The notes beneath the pieces were generated by a model that was given only the letters and a program-made list of their open reading frames with translations, searched no databases and was not told the origin of the DNA. This document shows positions 63,966 through 64,000 of a DNA stretch of 64,000 nt, piece by piece. The number at the start of each line of letters is the position of its first letter. Position 1 is the first letter of the stretch. A program made the position numbers and the translations under genes. Source of the DNA: Thermococcus sp. 21S7 (GTDB lineage: Archaea > Methanobacteriota_B > Thermococci > Thermococcales > Thermococcaceae); contig NZ_SNUT01000002.1 in the NCBI RefSeq assembly GCF_012027615.1, positions 62,001 through 126,000 of the forward strand, given 5' to 3'.

Positions 63966-64000
63966 GAACTTTTCTCGTTCTTGAAAAATCGCATCCGCGT

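Overview
The window looks like a chromosome segment of a hyperthermophilic euryarchaeon of the order Thermococcales, most likely a Thermococcus with a GC-rich genome. The reasons are close similarity of many proteins to Pyrococcus/Thermococcus forms I recall (threonine dehydrogenase, ornithine carbamoyltransferase, endonuclease Q, AGOG glycosylase, GatDE, Pus10, aIF5A), archaeal information-processing genes, TTTATA-type promoters about 25 bases upstream of starts, GGTGA-type ribosome binding sites and very tight gene packing. No rRNA, tRNA or CRISPR array was seen.

Layout. 0-7.7 kb: a dihydropteroate synthase-like gene (cut by the left edge) head-to-head with a beta-RFAP synthase homologue, the AGOG repair glycosylase, an ABC-2 exporter pair, a UbiD decarboxylase, an XPB-like helicase and TruA. 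7.8-25 kb: PheST, threonine dehydrogenase, a ParA/MinD-type ATPase, HMG-CoA reductase, a pair of paralogous membrane proteins, GatDE, an HTH/Zn-ribbon regulator, Pus10, the archaeal cluster L21e-RpoF-DUF655-KsgA, a ferritin-like protein and a large radical SAM protein. 25-34.7 kb: the S-layer protein and a membrane-anchored neighbour, an internally duplicated unknown protein overlapping AmrS, a glycan/glycolipid operon (deacetylase, PIG-A-like GT4, UPF0104), ThiL and GalT. 34.7-45.3 kb: endonuclease Q with a PCNA-binding tail, then ion transport (ClC with CBS domains, CBS protein plus CPA2 antiporter, CPA1 antiporter, an NSS-like transporter), with agmatinase and aIF5A between. 45-51.5 kb: Nep1, a saccharopine dehydrogenase-like enzyme, a phosphoesterase, an NSUN-type methyltransferase, ArgF and a DUF996 membrane protein.

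51.5-55 kb is the most unusual stretch. A ~500-base GC-rich region with nested perfect inverted repeats and no convincing gene precedes thyX. An ABC exporter follows on the opposite strand, and beyond it lies a frameshifted second copy of the thyX 3' end from a slightly different allele. This suggests that an incoming thyX plus transporter cassette displaced an older thyX, or that the segment is a small integrated island. 55-64 kb: NhaC antiporter with strong dyads in its upstream region, a HIT protein, phosphoglycerate mutase, aldo/keto reductase followed by an internally deleted aldehyde:ferredoxin oxidoreductase pseudogene, an AT-rich pair of secreted/anchored proteins of unknown role, a tRNA-binding-domain protein, a helical-repeat protein with an odd C-terminal extension, and a small zinc protein.

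The genes form several functional threads: RNA modification (TruA, Pus10, KsgA, Nep1, NSUN), tRNA charging (PheST, GatDE), DNA repair (AGOG, EndoQ), isoprenoid synthesis (HMG-CoA reductase, possibly UbiD), polyamine/hypusine (agmatinase, aIF5A) and Na+/H+/Cl- homeostasis. The strongest unexplained signals are three 20-base palindromes spaced exactly 32 bases apart (49642-49725), the structured region before thyX, and the thyX allele remnant.
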